Program-made: the position numbers and the translations under genes
The notes under the pieces: generated by a model
Told to the model about the DNA's origin: nothing
What the model saw: the letters and a program-made list of their open reading frames with translations, nothing else
Databases searched by the model: none
Assembly (NCBI GenBank): GCA_030682795.1
Contig: JAUXNJ010000001.1
Coordinates: 1 to 64,000 of the forward strand
Direction of reading: 5' to 3'
From: Sphingobacteriaceae bacterium
Lineage (GTDB): Bacteria; Bacteroidota; Bacteroidia; UBA7662
Length of the DNA stretch: 64,000 nucleotides
Shown here: one piece after another, positions 17,484-25,994 of the stretch
Numbering within the stretch: position 1 is the first letter of the stretch
Layout of the letters: each line of letters opens with the position of its first letter

Positions 17484-18256
17484 TGGGCAGCGGCAAGCAT
17501 ACGTACTTCCTCAGTGACTTCCACCTCGGCATTCCTAACCGGATGGGCAGTTTGGAGCGCGAGCGCCGCATCATTGCTTTTTTAAACGAAATCGCCCCCC
17601 AGGCCGAGGCCATTTATTTGATGGGCGATGTGTTTGATTTTTGGTTTGAGTACAAGCATGTGGTGCCCAAGTACCATGTGCGTTTGTTGGGCAAACTGGC
17701 CGAGCTCACCGATGCTGGCATAGCTGTGCACTTTTTTATGGGCAACCACGATATGTGGACCTTCGGTTACCTCAGCGAAGAAATTGGTTTGCAGGTGCAT
17801 AGCGACACCTATGTGACCGAAATCAACGGCAAGCGCTTCTTTTTAGGGCATGGCGATGGCAAAGGTCCGGGCGACAAAGGCTTCAAACGCCTCAAAAAGG
17901 TGTTCAGGCACCCGCTCAATCAGTGGCTTTTTGGTCGTTTGCACCCCAATTTGGCCTTTGGCATGGCGCAACATTTTAGCTACAAAAGTAGGGCTGCAGG
18001 CGACGATGAATCGCAGTTTTTGAAAGAAAACGAGTGGTTGTACCAATATTGCAAGCGCAAATTAGCAAGCACGCACTACGACTACTTTGTATTTGGTCAC
18101 CGCCACCTGCCCATTTGCACCGCAGTGGGGACCAACAGTTTGTATATCAATTTAGGCGATTGGATCGTTTATAATACTTATGCCGTTTTTGATGGGGAAA
18201 ATCTCGATTTACGCACTTATCCTACTCACGAGCCTGCTGGTTTCGGTCGGGGCTAA
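17483..18256 (+). CDS. lpxH: UDP-2,3-diacylglucosamine diphosphatase (LpxH-type)
   Basis: This enzyme hydrolyses UDP-2,3-diacylglucosamine to lipid X and UMP, the fourth step of lipid A synthesis, at the inner face of the cytoplasmic membrane. The 257-residue calcineurin-like phosphoesterase has the full metal-binding set: SDFHLG (D12, H14), MGDVFDFWFEY (D49), MGNHDMW near 85, GHGDG near 118 and FGHRHLP near 202. The start codon shares its A with the LUD stop. The last 65-77 bases are shared in another frame with the signal-peptide region of the next gene; the lpxH tail there (RTYPTHEPAGFGRG) is not part of the conserved core. Confidence 0.93.
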   Translation: MGSGKHTYFLSDFHLGIPNRMGSLERERRIIAFLNEIAPQAEAIYLMGDVFDFWFEYKHVVPKYHVRLLGKLAELTDAGIAVHFFMGNHDMWTFGYLSEEIGLQVHSDTYVTEINGKRFFLGHGDGKGPGDKGFKRLKKVFRHPLNQWLFGRLHPNLAFGMAQHFSYKSRAAGDDESQFLKENEWLYQYCKRKLASTHYDYFVFGHRHLPICTAVGTNSLYINLGDWIVYNTYAVFDGENLDLRTYPTHEPAGFGRG

Positions 18257-19016
18257 GGCTGGCGGCGACAGTCTGCATTTTCAGCACAGCTATGCGCTCG
18301 AGCAGCCCATCCAATACTTTACCGTAGATAATTTAGGGGCCTACTACCTCATCACCCGCCGCAATGAACTGGTAAAATACGACGAAAAGGGCCAGTGGGT
18401 AGGCAACCACCGTGAGCAGGTGCTGGGCCAATTGCGGCATGTAGATGTATTTAACCCTTTGCAGCTGCTGCTTTTTTATCCTGAGGTATCGGTGCTGCTG
18501 CAGCTCGATAACATGCTCTACCAAACCAATCGCTTTGAGGTGGCCGGCTTGCAACTCAGCAACCAATCTCAGGTTTGTCGCTCGTTCGACAACAACTTTT
18601 GGATGTACGACGAGCGGAGTTTCAGGCTGCGGAAGCTGGCTTTTGACATGCGCACGGTGCTGGAGGGCGAGTGGTTGCAGAACGAAATCAGCGGGCAGCT
18701 GGCACCCACCTACATGCTGGAGCACAACGAGCGGGTGTATTTGGCCGACCCCAAGTTGGGGATGTTGGTGTTCGACCTATATGGCCGCTACCTCAAAACC
18801 ATCCCTCAAAAAGGCATTGAGCGCATGGATTTTTGGGGCGAGCACGCCTATTTTGCGCGGGATGGGCAGGTTTGGCGACTGCATTTGCGCGAAGGCACGG
18901 CCGAGGCTTTAAACATCGGCAAACACAAAGCCAAAATGGTGCGCGTAAACCAGCGAGGTTTGTATGTGTGGGCCGGCAACGAGCTGTTGCAATTCGCGCA
19001 CCCTGCGAAGCGCTAA
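18192..19016 (+). CDS. Secreted propeller-like protein of unknown function
   Basis: A 274-residue exported protein (ATG 18192; ATG 18180 adds four residues). A signal peptide runs to about AKA-GG. The mature part has repeated short strand units of propeller type: IQYFTVDNLGAYYLI, ELVKYDEKGQWVG, ERVYLADPKLGMLVFDLYGRYLKTIP and GLYVWAGNELLQF. I recognise it as an uncharacterised Bacteroidota family (the pattern of DNLG near the N-terminus, NPLQLLLFYPE, and D-P-K-x-G-M-L-V-F-D), but no function is known to me. The signal peptide is encoded almost wholly inside the overlap with lpxH. There is no catalytic motif. The gap to prfA is 17 bp. Confidence 0.82.
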   Translation: MGKISIYALILLTSLLVSVGAKAGGDSLHFQHSYALEQPIQYFTVDNLGAYYLITRRNELVKYDEKGQWVGNHREQVLGQLRHVDVFNPLQLLLFYPEVSVLLQLDNMLYQTNRFEVAGLQLSNQSQVCRSFDNNFWMYDERSFRLRKLAFDMRTVLEGEWLQNEISGQLAPTYMLEHNERVYLADPKLGMLVFDLYGRYLKTIPQKGIERMDFWGEHAYFARDGQVWRLHLREGTAEALNIGKHKAKMVRVNQRGLYVWAGNELLQFAHPAKR

Positions 19017-19021
19017 TTTGC

Positions 19022-19029
19022 TAATTTTG
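19022..19029 (+). promoter_or_regulatory. Candidate -7 element immediately before prfA
   Basis: TAATTTTG is a perfect TAnnTTTG match ending 4 bases before the prfA ATG, so a transcript made from it would be leaderless or nearly so. A near-copy, TAATTTG, lies eight bases upstream. There is no convincing -33 TTG at the right spacing, and read-through from lpxH is equally possible. Confidence 0.45.
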
Positions 19030-19033
19030 CAAC

Positions 19034-20101
19034 ATGCTTGATAAATACCCTGCCGCCCTCGGGCGCTTTCAGGAAGTGGAACGCCAATTGCAAGACCCCG
19101 CCATTTTTGGGGATATGAAAAAATATGCGGCGCTCAACAAAGAATACCGCGAACTCGAAAAGCTGGTAAACGCTTTTAAGGCCTTCAGCGATTTGCTGGG
19201 CAATATCGAAACCAATAAAAAAATCATCTCTACCGAAAAAGATCCTGAGTTTGTGGAGATGGCCAAGCTGGAGCTGGACGAGCTGGAACCGCAGGTGGCT
19301 CCTACTGAGCATGCTTTGCGGATGCTGTTGGTGCCGAAGGAGCCGGAAGACAGTCGTAACATTCTGCTCGAAATAAGAGCCGGCACGGGCGGCGACGAAG
19401 CCAGTTTATTTGCTGGTGACCTGGCCCGCATGTACACCCGTTATTGCGAGCGTCGGGGCTGGAACATTGAGATACAGGACGAGAGCGAAGGCACCATGGG
19501 TGGCTACAAAGAAGTGATTTTTAAGATTTCGGGGGAAGATGTGTATGCCACGATGAAGTATGAGTCGGGGGTGCACCGCGTACAGCGCGTACCCGATACC
19601 GAAACGCAAGGGCGCATACACACCTCAGCGGCCACGGTGGTGGTGATGCCCGAGGCGGAAGATTTTGATGTGGTGTTGAACCCGGCGGATATTGAGTTGC
19701 AGACGTCGCGATCGGGCGGAGCAGGCGGCCAAAACGTAAACAAAGTGGAAACCAAGGTAATGTTGACCCACAAACCTTCGGGCATTGTGGTGACTTGTCA
19801 GGTGGAGCGTTCGCAGCTCGGCAATAGGGCAAGGGCGATGGAGATGTTGCGGACCAAGTTGTACGAGCTCGAGCTCAACAAGCGGAATGAGGCGGTGGCG
19901 GGCACACGAAAGACTTTGGTGAGCACCGGCGACCGTTCGGCCAAGATTCGCACTTACAACTTTCCTCAAAGCCGGGTAACCGACCACCGCATTGGCATGA
20001 CGGTTTACAACCTCGATGCTTTTTTAAGCGGCGACATCCAGGAAATGATCGACGGCTTGGAGCTCGCCGAAAACACCGAAAAACTCAAGCTCACAGAATG
20101 A
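19034..20101 (+). CDS. prfA: Peptide chain release factor 1
   Basis: RF1 ends translation at UAA and UAG. The 355-residue product has the peptidyl-transferase-centre GGQ in [14 protein letters not shown] near 226-238. The stop-codon recognition tripeptide is PDT, in [20 protein letters not shown], where E. coli RF1 has PAT; a PxT tripeptide distinguishes RF1 from RF2 (SPF). There is no sign of the programmed frameshift known from prfB. The ATG at 19034 begins [16 protein letters not shown], matching RF1 starts. The stop overlaps the next start by four bases (ATGA). Confidence 0.97.
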   Translation: MLDKYPAALGRFQEVERQLQDPAIFGDMKKYAALNKEYRELEKLVNAFKAFSDLLGNIETNKKIISTEKDPEFVEMAKLELDELEPQVAPTEHALRMLLVPKEPEDSRNILLEIRAGTGGDEASLFAGDLARMYTRYCERRGWNIEIQDESEGTMGGYKEVIFKISGEDVYATMKYESGVHRVQRVPDTETQGRIHTSAATVVVMPEAEDFDVVLNPADIELQTSRSGGAGGQNVNKVETKVMLTHKPSGIVVTCQVERSQLGNRARAMEMLRTKLYELELNKRNEAVAGTRKTLVSTGDRSAKIRTYNFPQSRVTDHRIGMTVYNLDAFLSGDIQEMIDGLELAENTEKLKLTE

Positions 20102-20577
20102 GAAAGCTGCTTTTTGCTGGGATTTTACTAGCGCTTGTTGCTTGCAAACAAGCGGCCGAAGAGGTTCACAACCCTTTTCAAGTGCTCGAAGGCCACTGGG
20201 CTAAAGTAGGAGCAACGGCTACAGTAGCCGAACATTGGGAGCGCTTCGACGCCAATCGCTGGAAAGGTGCGGTGTACCGCATTGAAGCCGGCGACAGCCT
20301 GTTGCTTGAAGCACTAGAAATTAGACCGGTAAACGATACTACCTACGACTATGTGGCTTTGGTGAAGGGCCAAAACAACGACCAACCTGTGGCTTTTCGG
20401 CTAAATGAACATTTGGCCGATTCGTTGTTTGTATTTGAAAACCCCAACCACGACTTCCCCCAAAAAATAAGCTACCATTTGCCACGGCGCGATAGCTTGG
20501 TAATTGTATTAGGCTTGCTGACAGACCCGAGCAAAGACCGGGTATTCGGCTTTAGTCGGGTAGCCGCACAACCTTAA
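20098..20577 (+). CDS. DUF6265-like lipoprotein
   Basis: A 159-residue predicted lipoprotein with Cys16 after a short hydrophobic leader (LALVAC). The mature part resembles the DUF6265 family: an N-terminal LEGHWAKV...[19 protein letters not shown] region and the diagnostic [14 protein letters not shown] near residue 117. The family probably adopts a lipocalin-like small barrel, but no function is established. Its start overlaps the prfA stop by four bases, so it is translated from the prfA message; I see no functional link to translation termination. Confidence 0.78.
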   Translation: MRKLLFAGILLALVACKQAAEEVHNPFQVLEGHWAKVGATATVAEHWERFDANRWKGAVYRIEAGDSLLLEALEIRPVNDTTYDYVALVKGQNNDQPVAFRLNEHLADSLFVFENPNHDFPQKISYHLPRRDSLVIVLGLLTDPSKDRVFGFSRVAAQP

Positions 20578-20593
20578 ATCTTAAAAAAACAGC

Positions 20594-21457
20594 ATGCAGC
20601 CTTTTTCTTATCTGCCTATTGTTTTGCGCGCCGCCATGGCGAGCTTAATTTCGATGCTGGTATTGTTTCAGGTAGCGGCAGGACAGTCGGCGGATTCTAC
20701 TTTTATGTTAGAAGGCCAGGTAGTTGACATTCAAAACAGCGGTCCGTTGGCCTATGTAAACATCGGCATTGCCAACAAAAACATAGGTACGGTAAGTGCG
20801 GCTGACGGGCAGTTTAAATTGCAGCTCAACGAAAAGCAGTTGGGAGATACGGTAAGCTTCAGCTTCATAGGATACGAAAGCTTACGCATTCCGGTACAAA
20901 TGCTGCTTGAATTGCGCATTCCGGTAGTAATGACCCCAAAATCCTTCGAATTGCAAGAAATAGTGGTAAAAAGTCGCCGGTATAAAGAGCGCTTTTTCGG
21001 CTATTTTACTGAAGGCAAGACGGCGCAAGCTGGTTTCAACGAAAATGTGCTGGGCAAAGAGTGTGGGGTGCCGATGCGCACCAAAAAACCTACTTTATTG
21101 GAGGAAGTCCAGATTAATTTCGGCACTTGTACTTACGACAGTGTGTTTTTCCGCCTCAATTTCTACCAAATGAGCGCGAAAGGCGAGTATGAGCCGGTAC
21201 TCAACGAACCCCAGTATTACGCCTTCAGCAAAGGAGAGCTACTGCAAACCCTCGCCATCGACATCCGAAACTTAAACATTCAGGTGCAAGGGCAGTTTAT
21301 GGTGAGCGTGGAGTACTACCGCGACCTAGGGCCAGGCAGGCTTTTTTTCAAAAGCAAGCTCAATGGCTCCTCCCTCATTCGCGCCACGAGTCAGGCCAAA
21401 TGGGTACCAATACCACTAGGCATAAGTCTGGGTGTATTCGGCCAAGTAGAGCACTAA
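20594..21457 (+). CDS. CarboxypepD_reg-like domain protein
   Basis: A 287-residue secreted protein: signal peptide to about VAAGQ (residue 31), then a CarboxypepD_reg-like beta-sandwich at about 36-125. The domain is marked by LEGQVVDIQNSGPLAYVNIGI, NIGTVSAADGQFKL, FSFIGYES and ELQEIVVKSRRYK. That domain usually sits at the N-terminus of SusC/TonB-dependent receptors, but here it is followed by about 150 residues with no plug or barrel. The remainder is beta-rich with conserved-looking Cys residues (KECGVP, FGTCTYD). Function unknown. It lies 16 bp after the DUF6265 gene and its stop overlaps that of the convergent sugar dehydrogenase gene. Confidence 0.82.
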   Translation: MQPFSYLPIVLRAAMASLISMLVLFQVAAGQSADSTFMLEGQVVDIQNSGPLAYVNIGIANKNIGTVSAADGQFKLQLNEKQLGDTVSFSFIGYESLRIPVQMLLELRIPVVMTPKSFELQEIVVKSRRYKERFFGYFTEGKTAQAGFNENVLGKECGVPMRTKKPTLLEEVQINFGTCTYDSVFFRLNFYQMSAKGEYEPVLNEPQYYAFSKGELLQTLAIDIRNLNIQVQGQFMVSVEYYRDLGPGRLFFKSKLNGSSLIRATSQAKWVPIPLGISLGVFGQVEH

Positions 21458-22833
21458 TGCTGCAGCAATTTGATGCTTTTAGCTTGTTTCGAAAGCTGCA
21501 AATAGTACATGCCCGACTGGAGCAAGGGTAAGTCCAATTTCATATCTGTTGCTGTTACCTCAAATTCACGTAAGAGGCGGCCCTGCAGGTCGTATAAACG
21601 AGCAGTGCTTCCTATAAGCGCAGCATCCAGCTGGAGGCGACTTTCGGGACTCAATGGATTGGGATAAACACTGGCTTGGGCTGTTTCATGCAACTCCCGA
21701 ACCGATGTATTTACGCTCGGACTGAGCTTCACAATACGGTGGGTAAAAGGCTCCGAATTAAGCCAAGAATTGCCATTTGTAGCCAGGTACAGATTACCGG
21801 CGGGATCGGCAATCACATCCCGCAAGCGGCCAAACATTTGATTGAGGTATTGCGCTTCGGCGGTTACTGAATCACCGGCTTCGTTGAGGCTGAGCACGTA
21901 CAAACGGGCATTTTTAAGGGTAGTGAGGATGATTTTATTCTGAAAAACCGGCAAAGCGGGGTGGTTGTACCAAATCATGCCAGCTGGCGCGATGGTGGGC
22001 GTCCAAGTGCGGATAGGTTCATACACATTGTTGGCGAAACAATATTGCAGCTCGGCGGGAGTGTTGCACATGCCGTTTACCGTGGGCCAGCCATAATTAC
22101 GGCCTGGTTCAATGATGTTGAGCTCATCGTCGCTGCTTGGGCCGTGTTCTGAAATGTAGATGCGGCCATTGGGATGCCGAAACATGCCTTGGGCATTGCG
22201 GTGACCCAGGGTATACACATAACTGCCGGGGGTAGGGTTGTTGGCGGGGATGGTACCATTGGCGTTGAGGCGCAGCACTTTGCCAGGCAAAAGGGCTGGA
22301 TTTAAGGGCGCCTGCAGGTCTTGTGCATCGCCGGTGGTCATAAGCAGGGTATTGTCGGGTAAAAACAGCAACCGCGCCCCGTTGTGGGTGGTATTGCCAG
22401 GGATGTTGTTGATTAGCACTAACGGATTGATCAGTGATTGCGCGCTGCTGTCATAAGTGTAACGCACCAAACGCTCACGAATTTGTCCCGATTGCTGGTA
22501 GGTGTACGCAAAAAACACCCAGGCCGTATCCGCAAAATTGGGGTAGAGCGCCATACCGAGCAAGCCCGATTCGCCGGTGGCATAACAATCGCTCAGTGTA
22601 AGCAACACCGATTGCTGGCCTGTTTGCGGGTTCACGCGACTGATGCGGCCGTAACGCTCGGTCATCCAAAGGTGGTTGTCGGGACCCCAAATAATCTCCC
22701 AAGGAATGTCGATTCCGCTGATGACGGTGCTGGTATCGACTGCGGTATTGCCGATGGTAATTTGTGCCGCGGCTGGTGGAGCGAGTAAGCCGAGCAACAA
22801 GGCCGCAGCGTACAACCAATTCGTTTTTTGCAT
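21454..22833 (-). CDS. PQQ-dependent sugar dehydrogenase (GSDH family), T9SS cargo
   Basis: A 459-residue secreted protein. From the ATG at 22833 the signal peptide ends near APPAAAQ. A six-bladed propeller of the soluble glucose/sorbosone dehydrogenase family follows, with the typical IPWEIIWGPDNHLWMTERYGRISRV opening (in two parts), ESGLLGMALYPNF, GHRNAQGMFRHPNGRIYISEHGPSSDDELNII and GRNYGWPTVNG. The basic and acidic residues around HRNAQG and EHGP are where these enzymes bind PQQ and calcium. The last 75 residues are a T9SS type A sorting domain (SVYPNPLSPES, YDLQGRLLREFE, GMYYLQL), so it should be exported across the outer membrane and cleaved. No PQQ synthesis genes are in the window, so the cofactor would come from elsewhere. 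Confidence 0.9.
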   Translation of the reverse strand: MQKTNWLYAAALLLGLLAPPAAAQITIGNTAVDTSTVISGIDIPWEIIWGPDNHLWMTERYGRISRVNPQTGQQSVLLTLSDCYATGESGLLGMALYPNFADTAWVFFAYTYQQSGQIRERLVRYTYDSSAQSLINPLVLINNIPGNTTHNGARLLFLPDNTLLMTTGDAQDLQAPLNPALLPGKVLRLNANGTIPANNPTPGSYVYTLGHRNAQGMFRHPNGRIYISEHGPSSDDELNIIEPGRNYGWPTVNGMCNTPAELQYCFANNVYEPIRTWTPTIAPAGMIWYNHPALPVFQNKIILTTLKNARLYVLSLNEAGDSVTAEAQYLNQMFGRLRDVIADPAGNLYLATNGNSWLNSEPFTHRIVKLSPSVNTSVRELHETAQASVYPNPLSPESRLQLDAALIGSTARLYDLQGRLLREFEVTATDMKLDLPLLQSGMYYLQLSKQAKSIKLLQH

Positions 22834-22944
22834 CTCTAAAAATAAATAAATCCCTGAACAAAATACAACATCCCCCAAAGTAAGGCATTAGCCAGTGTGG
22901 ATTAGCCTGTGGAAAGCCTGCTTCGGTGCGCTTGAAAAAAACCG

Positions 22945-22952
22945 TACCTTTG
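22945..22952 (+). promoter_or_regulatory. -7 element of the transketolase promoter
   Basis: TACCTTTG matches TAnnTTTG fully and ends 18 bases before the ATG at 22971. It lies inside the longer frame that begins at 22926, which is why the later ATG is preferred. The -33 region is weak. Confidence 0.6.
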
Positions 22953-22970
22953 CGCTCAAATTTTAGCAGC

Positions 22971-24944
22971 ATGTCAGCACAACTCGACCAGCGCGTAATT
23001 GCCGAGCTCAAAGGCTTGGTAATGGACGCCACCCGCAAAGCCAATTCGGGGCACCCCGGCGGCGCCTTTTCATCGAGCGATTTCGCCGTGATTTTGTTCC
23101 GTGATTATTTGCGGTTTGCCCCGCAAATGCCGGAGTGGCACAACCGCGACCGTTTTATTTTATCCGCCGGTCACGAGTCGATGTTGCTGTACAGTCTGCT
23201 CCATTTTATGGACCTGCTGCCCATTGAGGAGCTCGAAAACTTCCGTCAGCTCGGCAGCTTAACCCCGGGCCATCCCGAAAACCACCTCACTCCCGGCGTA
23301 GAGGCTACTACTGGTCCTTTGGGACAAGGTGTAAGCATGGCCGTAGGCATGGCCATTGGCAGTTTGCACCAGCAAGCTGTATTGGGCAGCGACCTCATCA
23401 ACAACACCATTTATAGCTTAGTAGGCGACGGCGATTTGCAAGAAGACGTAGCCCTGGGCTCGATGCAAATTGCAGGTCATTTAGGCTTGAGCAATTTGGT
23501 GGTGTATTACGACAAAAACGACATCCAGATATCGGGCACCACCGACCGCGTGAGCTCGGTAGATTTCAAAGGCTTGTTCGAAGCCATGCAGTGGGAAGTG
23601 CACGAAATTGATGGGCACGACCATGCCGCCATCCGCGCGAGTCTCGACTACAGCCAAACCCAGCGCCAAAAGCCGCTCTTGATCATCGGTACCACCGTGA
23701 TGGCCAAAGGTGCTGCCACCATGGAAGGCAGTCACAAAACCCACGGGGAGCCGTTGAAGCCTGAGGAAATTGCCGCTACCAAGACCAAGCTGGGCCTCGA
23801 TCCCGAAGCCTTCTTCCAAGTAAGCGACGAAGCCAAGGAATACTTTACTGCCAAGCTCGACACTTACAACCTCGTAGCCGACCAATGGGCCCAAAAACTG
23901 AAGGCCCGTCGCGCTGCCGACACCAACATTGACTTGTATTGCGAGCAGGTATTCGACGGCAAAATCAACCTCAGCGAGCTTCCCCAATTTGAAGTAGGCG
24001 GATCGTTGGCCACCCGCGTGGCTTTTGGCAAGGTGCTCGAATACTTTGGCAAGGCCATTCCCGGGGTGATGGGCGGCAGTGCCGACCTCGAGCCTTCGAA
24101 CAATACTGGGGCCTTTGCTGCGGTGGTGGGCGAGTTCAACAAAGCCAATCGTGCGGGCCGCAACCTCGCCTTTGGCGTGCGCGAGTTCCCGATGGCGGCC
24201 ATTTGCAACGGCATGGCCTTGTACGGCGGCATTTTGCCGTATGGCGCCACCTTCCTCACCTTTAGCGACTACAGCCGCAATGCCATCCGCATGAGCGCCA
24301 TCCAGGAGCTGCAGGTGCTGCATGTGTTTACGCACGACAGCATTTTCCTGGGCGAAGACGGTCCCACGCACCAGTCTATTGAGCACGTGATGAGCTTGCG
24401 CACCATTCCGAACTTGCTCGTGTTCCGTCCAGCCGACGCCCGCGAAACCGTAGCCAGCATGATTCAGTGGCTGCAAGAAGGGCACCGCCCGAGTTTGTTG
24501 GCCTTGACCCGCCAAAACGTACCCACTTTGGCCGGACCGGTGGACGTAGCCCGTGGTGCTTACATCAAATTTGAAACGCAACCCGAGGCGCCAGTGCATA
24601 CCGTGATTTACGCCAGTGGTTCAGAAGTATGGGTAGCCATTGCCGCGGCCGAAGCTTTGGCGGGCGAAACCGACGGCAACATCCGCGTGGTAAGCTTGCC
24701 GTGCTGGGAGCTGTTCGACGAGCAGCCTACCGACTACCAGCAAATGATCATGAGCATGGAAGCGCAACGCCGCATTTCGATTGAAGCTGGGGTGACCCTC
24801 GGCTGGCAGCGCTTTACCGGCTTGGGTGGCTTAAACATTGGGGTAGATACCTTTGGTTTATCGGCCCCGGGTGATGCTTTGGCCGAATACTTTGGCCTCA
24901 CCCCTGCCAAAGTGGTGGAGCGCATTCAGGAGCATTTCTCTTAA
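22971..24944 (+). CDS. tkt: Transketolase
   Basis: Transketolase moves two-carbon units between sugar phosphates in the non-oxidative pentose phosphate pathway using thiamine diphosphate. The single-chain product from ATG 22971 has 657 residues, a normal length. The thiamine-binding motif is GDGDLQEDVALGSMQIAGHL followed by YYDKNDIQ. The N-terminal substrate histidine is in KANSGHPGG; the middle domain has the catalytic glutamate region (FGVREFPMAAICNGMALYGG) and HDSIFLGEDGPTHQSIEH; the C-terminal domain holds IYASGSEVWVA. It is monocistronic as far as can be seen, with a promoter upstream and a strong terminator 18 bp after the stop. Base composition is visibly G/C-rich at third positions compared with flanking hypothetical genes, consistent with high expression. 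Confidence 0.96.
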   Translation: MSAQLDQRVIAELKGLVMDATRKANSGHPGGAFSSSDFAVILFRDYLRFAPQMPEWHNRDRFILSAGHESMLLYSLLHFMDLLPIEELENFRQLGSLTPGHPENHLTPGVEATTGPLGQGVSMAVGMAIGSLHQQAVLGSDLINNTIYSLVGDGDLQEDVALGSMQIAGHLGLSNLVVYYDKNDIQISGTTDRVSSVDFKGLFEAMQWEVHEIDGHDHAAIRASLDYSQTQRQKPLLIIGTTVMAKGAATMEGSHKTHGEPLKPEEIAATKTKLGLDPEAFFQVSDEAKEYFTAKLDTYNLVADQWAQKLKARRAADTNIDLYCEQVFDGKINLSELPQFEVGGSLATRVAFGKVLEYFGKAIPGVMGGSADLEPSNNTGAFAAVVGEFNKANRAGRNLAFGVREFPMAAICNGMALYGGILPYGATFLTFSDYSRNAIRMSAIQELQVLHVFTHDSIFLGEDGPTHQSIEHVMSLRTIPNLLVFRPADARETVASMIQWLQEGHRPSLLALTRQNVPTLAGPVDVARGAYIKFETQPEAPVHTVIYASGSEVWVAIAAAEALAGETDGNIRVVSLPCWELFDEQPTDYQQMIMSMEAQRRISIEAGVTLGWQRFTGLGGLNIGVDTFGLSAPGDALAEYFGLTPAKVVERIQEHFS

Positions 24945-24961
24945 GCAGCATCCGCAAATTA

Positions 24962-24991
24962 AAAAAGCCAGCACCGAAATGCTGGCTTTTT
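24962..24991. terminator. Bidirectional intrinsic terminator between tkt and mscS
   Basis: AAAAAGCCAGCA / TGCTGGCTTTTT forms a perfect 12-bp stem (24962-24973, 24980-24991) with a six-base loop. It carries T runs on both strands, so it can end both the tkt transcript and the converging mscS transcript. Confidence 0.9.
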
Positions 24992-25016
24992 GTTTGTAAT
25001 GAAGGGTTGAAAGTGA

Positions 25017-25850
25017 TTAGGCTTTTTTCGGCTGAATCAAATGCACATCGCGCTGCGGGAAGGGGATGCTGAGCTCGTCTTCGGCATCGAAGGCAATTTT
25101 AATTTTCTCGAGCATCTCCCAATACACCGGCCAAAGGTCGTCGGTGGCGGTCCAAACCCGTAAAAATAGATCTACGGAGCTGTCGCCCAAGCCGGTAACC
25201 CGCACCACGGGTTCCGGATCGGTTAAGATGCGCGGGTCTTCAGCCGCCAGCCGCAACATCACCTCGCGGGCTTTGGCAATGTTCGAATCGTAGGCAATGC
25301 CCACAGGCACATCGGTACGGCGGGTTTCTTTGGCAGAAAGGTTGGTGACCACCGAATTGGCGAGCTGGCCGTTGGGACAAATCACCAGGCGGTTGTCGAA
25401 AGTACGCACATGGGTGGTGAGGATGCTGATGGCTTCTACCGAACCCAGGTGATTGCCCGTATCAATGGTGTCGCCCACTCGGAAGGGTTTGAAAAGGATG
25501 ATGAGCACCCCACCGGCAAAATTAGCCAGACTGCCTTGCAGGGCCAAGCCCACTGCCAAACCTGCGGCACCTAAAACGGCAATGAAGCTGGTGGTTTCGA
25601 TGCCAATCATGCTCGCCACACTCACAAACAGCAGTACGCGCAGAATTACGCCAAGTATGCTTCCCAAAAAGGTAATCAGCGTAGGGTCGATGCTGGCTTT
25701 GTCCATGCCCTTTTTCATCAGCCGAATGGCGTATTTCACAAGCCGGAGTCCCACCAGCAATACGATCAGCGCAAAGAGTAATTTCAGGCCACTTTCCATG
25801 GCCATTTCTGTCATCTTAGTGATAATTTGGTCGAGGTTGATGTTTTCCAT
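25017..25850 (-). CDS. mscS: Small-conductance mechanosensitive channel (MscS family)
   Basis: The channel opens under membrane tension and releases solutes during hypo-osmotic shock. The 277-residue product is close to E. coli MscS in size and build: three transmembrane helices at about 20-40, 58-82 and 88-115, the third being the Gly/Ala-rich pore helix (AAGLAVGLALQGSLANFAGG), then the FKPFRVGDTI turn into the beta domain. A C-terminal alpha/beta domain ends PFPQRDVHL. The ATG at 25850 precedes an amphipathic N-terminus. A perfect 6-bp inverted repeat (CTCTAT/ATAGAG, 25853-25865) lies directly upstream and could influence initiation. Confidence 0.95.
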   Translation of the reverse strand: MENINLDQIITKMTEMAMESGLKLLFALIVLLVGLRLVKYAIRLMKKGMDKASIDPTLITFLGSILGVILRVLLFVSVASMIGIETTSFIAVLGAAGLAVGLALQGSLANFAGGVLIILFKPFRVGDTIDTGNHLGSVEAISILTTHVRTFDNRLVICPNGQLANSVVTNLSAKETRRTDVPVGIAYDSNIAKAREVMLRLAAEDPRILTDPEPVVRVTGLGDSSVDLFLRVWTATDDLWPVYWEMLEKIKIAFDAEDELSIPFPQRDVHLIQPKKA

Positions 25851-25994
25851 AGCTCTATAATAGAGAAAAAAGCTGCTTTCAACAAGTAAAAAAGCAATTT
25901 GCAGCTATTTCCTCCAAACTATCCAACAAAATCAATCGGCTGCGCCGCGCGCCGCTCGTTGTTAAGCTTGCGAATTTTTTATTAGATTCGTCCC

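Noticed and set aside
23481-24599. 372-codon minus-strand frame opposite transketolase
   Set aside because: Shadow of a strongly codon-biased gene; the translation is low in structure and has no family features.
25853-25865. Operator for a repressor at mscS (CTCTAT/ATAGAG)
   Set aside because: A 6-bp inverted repeat with one spacer base is too short to claim as an operator without comparison; mentioned in the mscS entry only.
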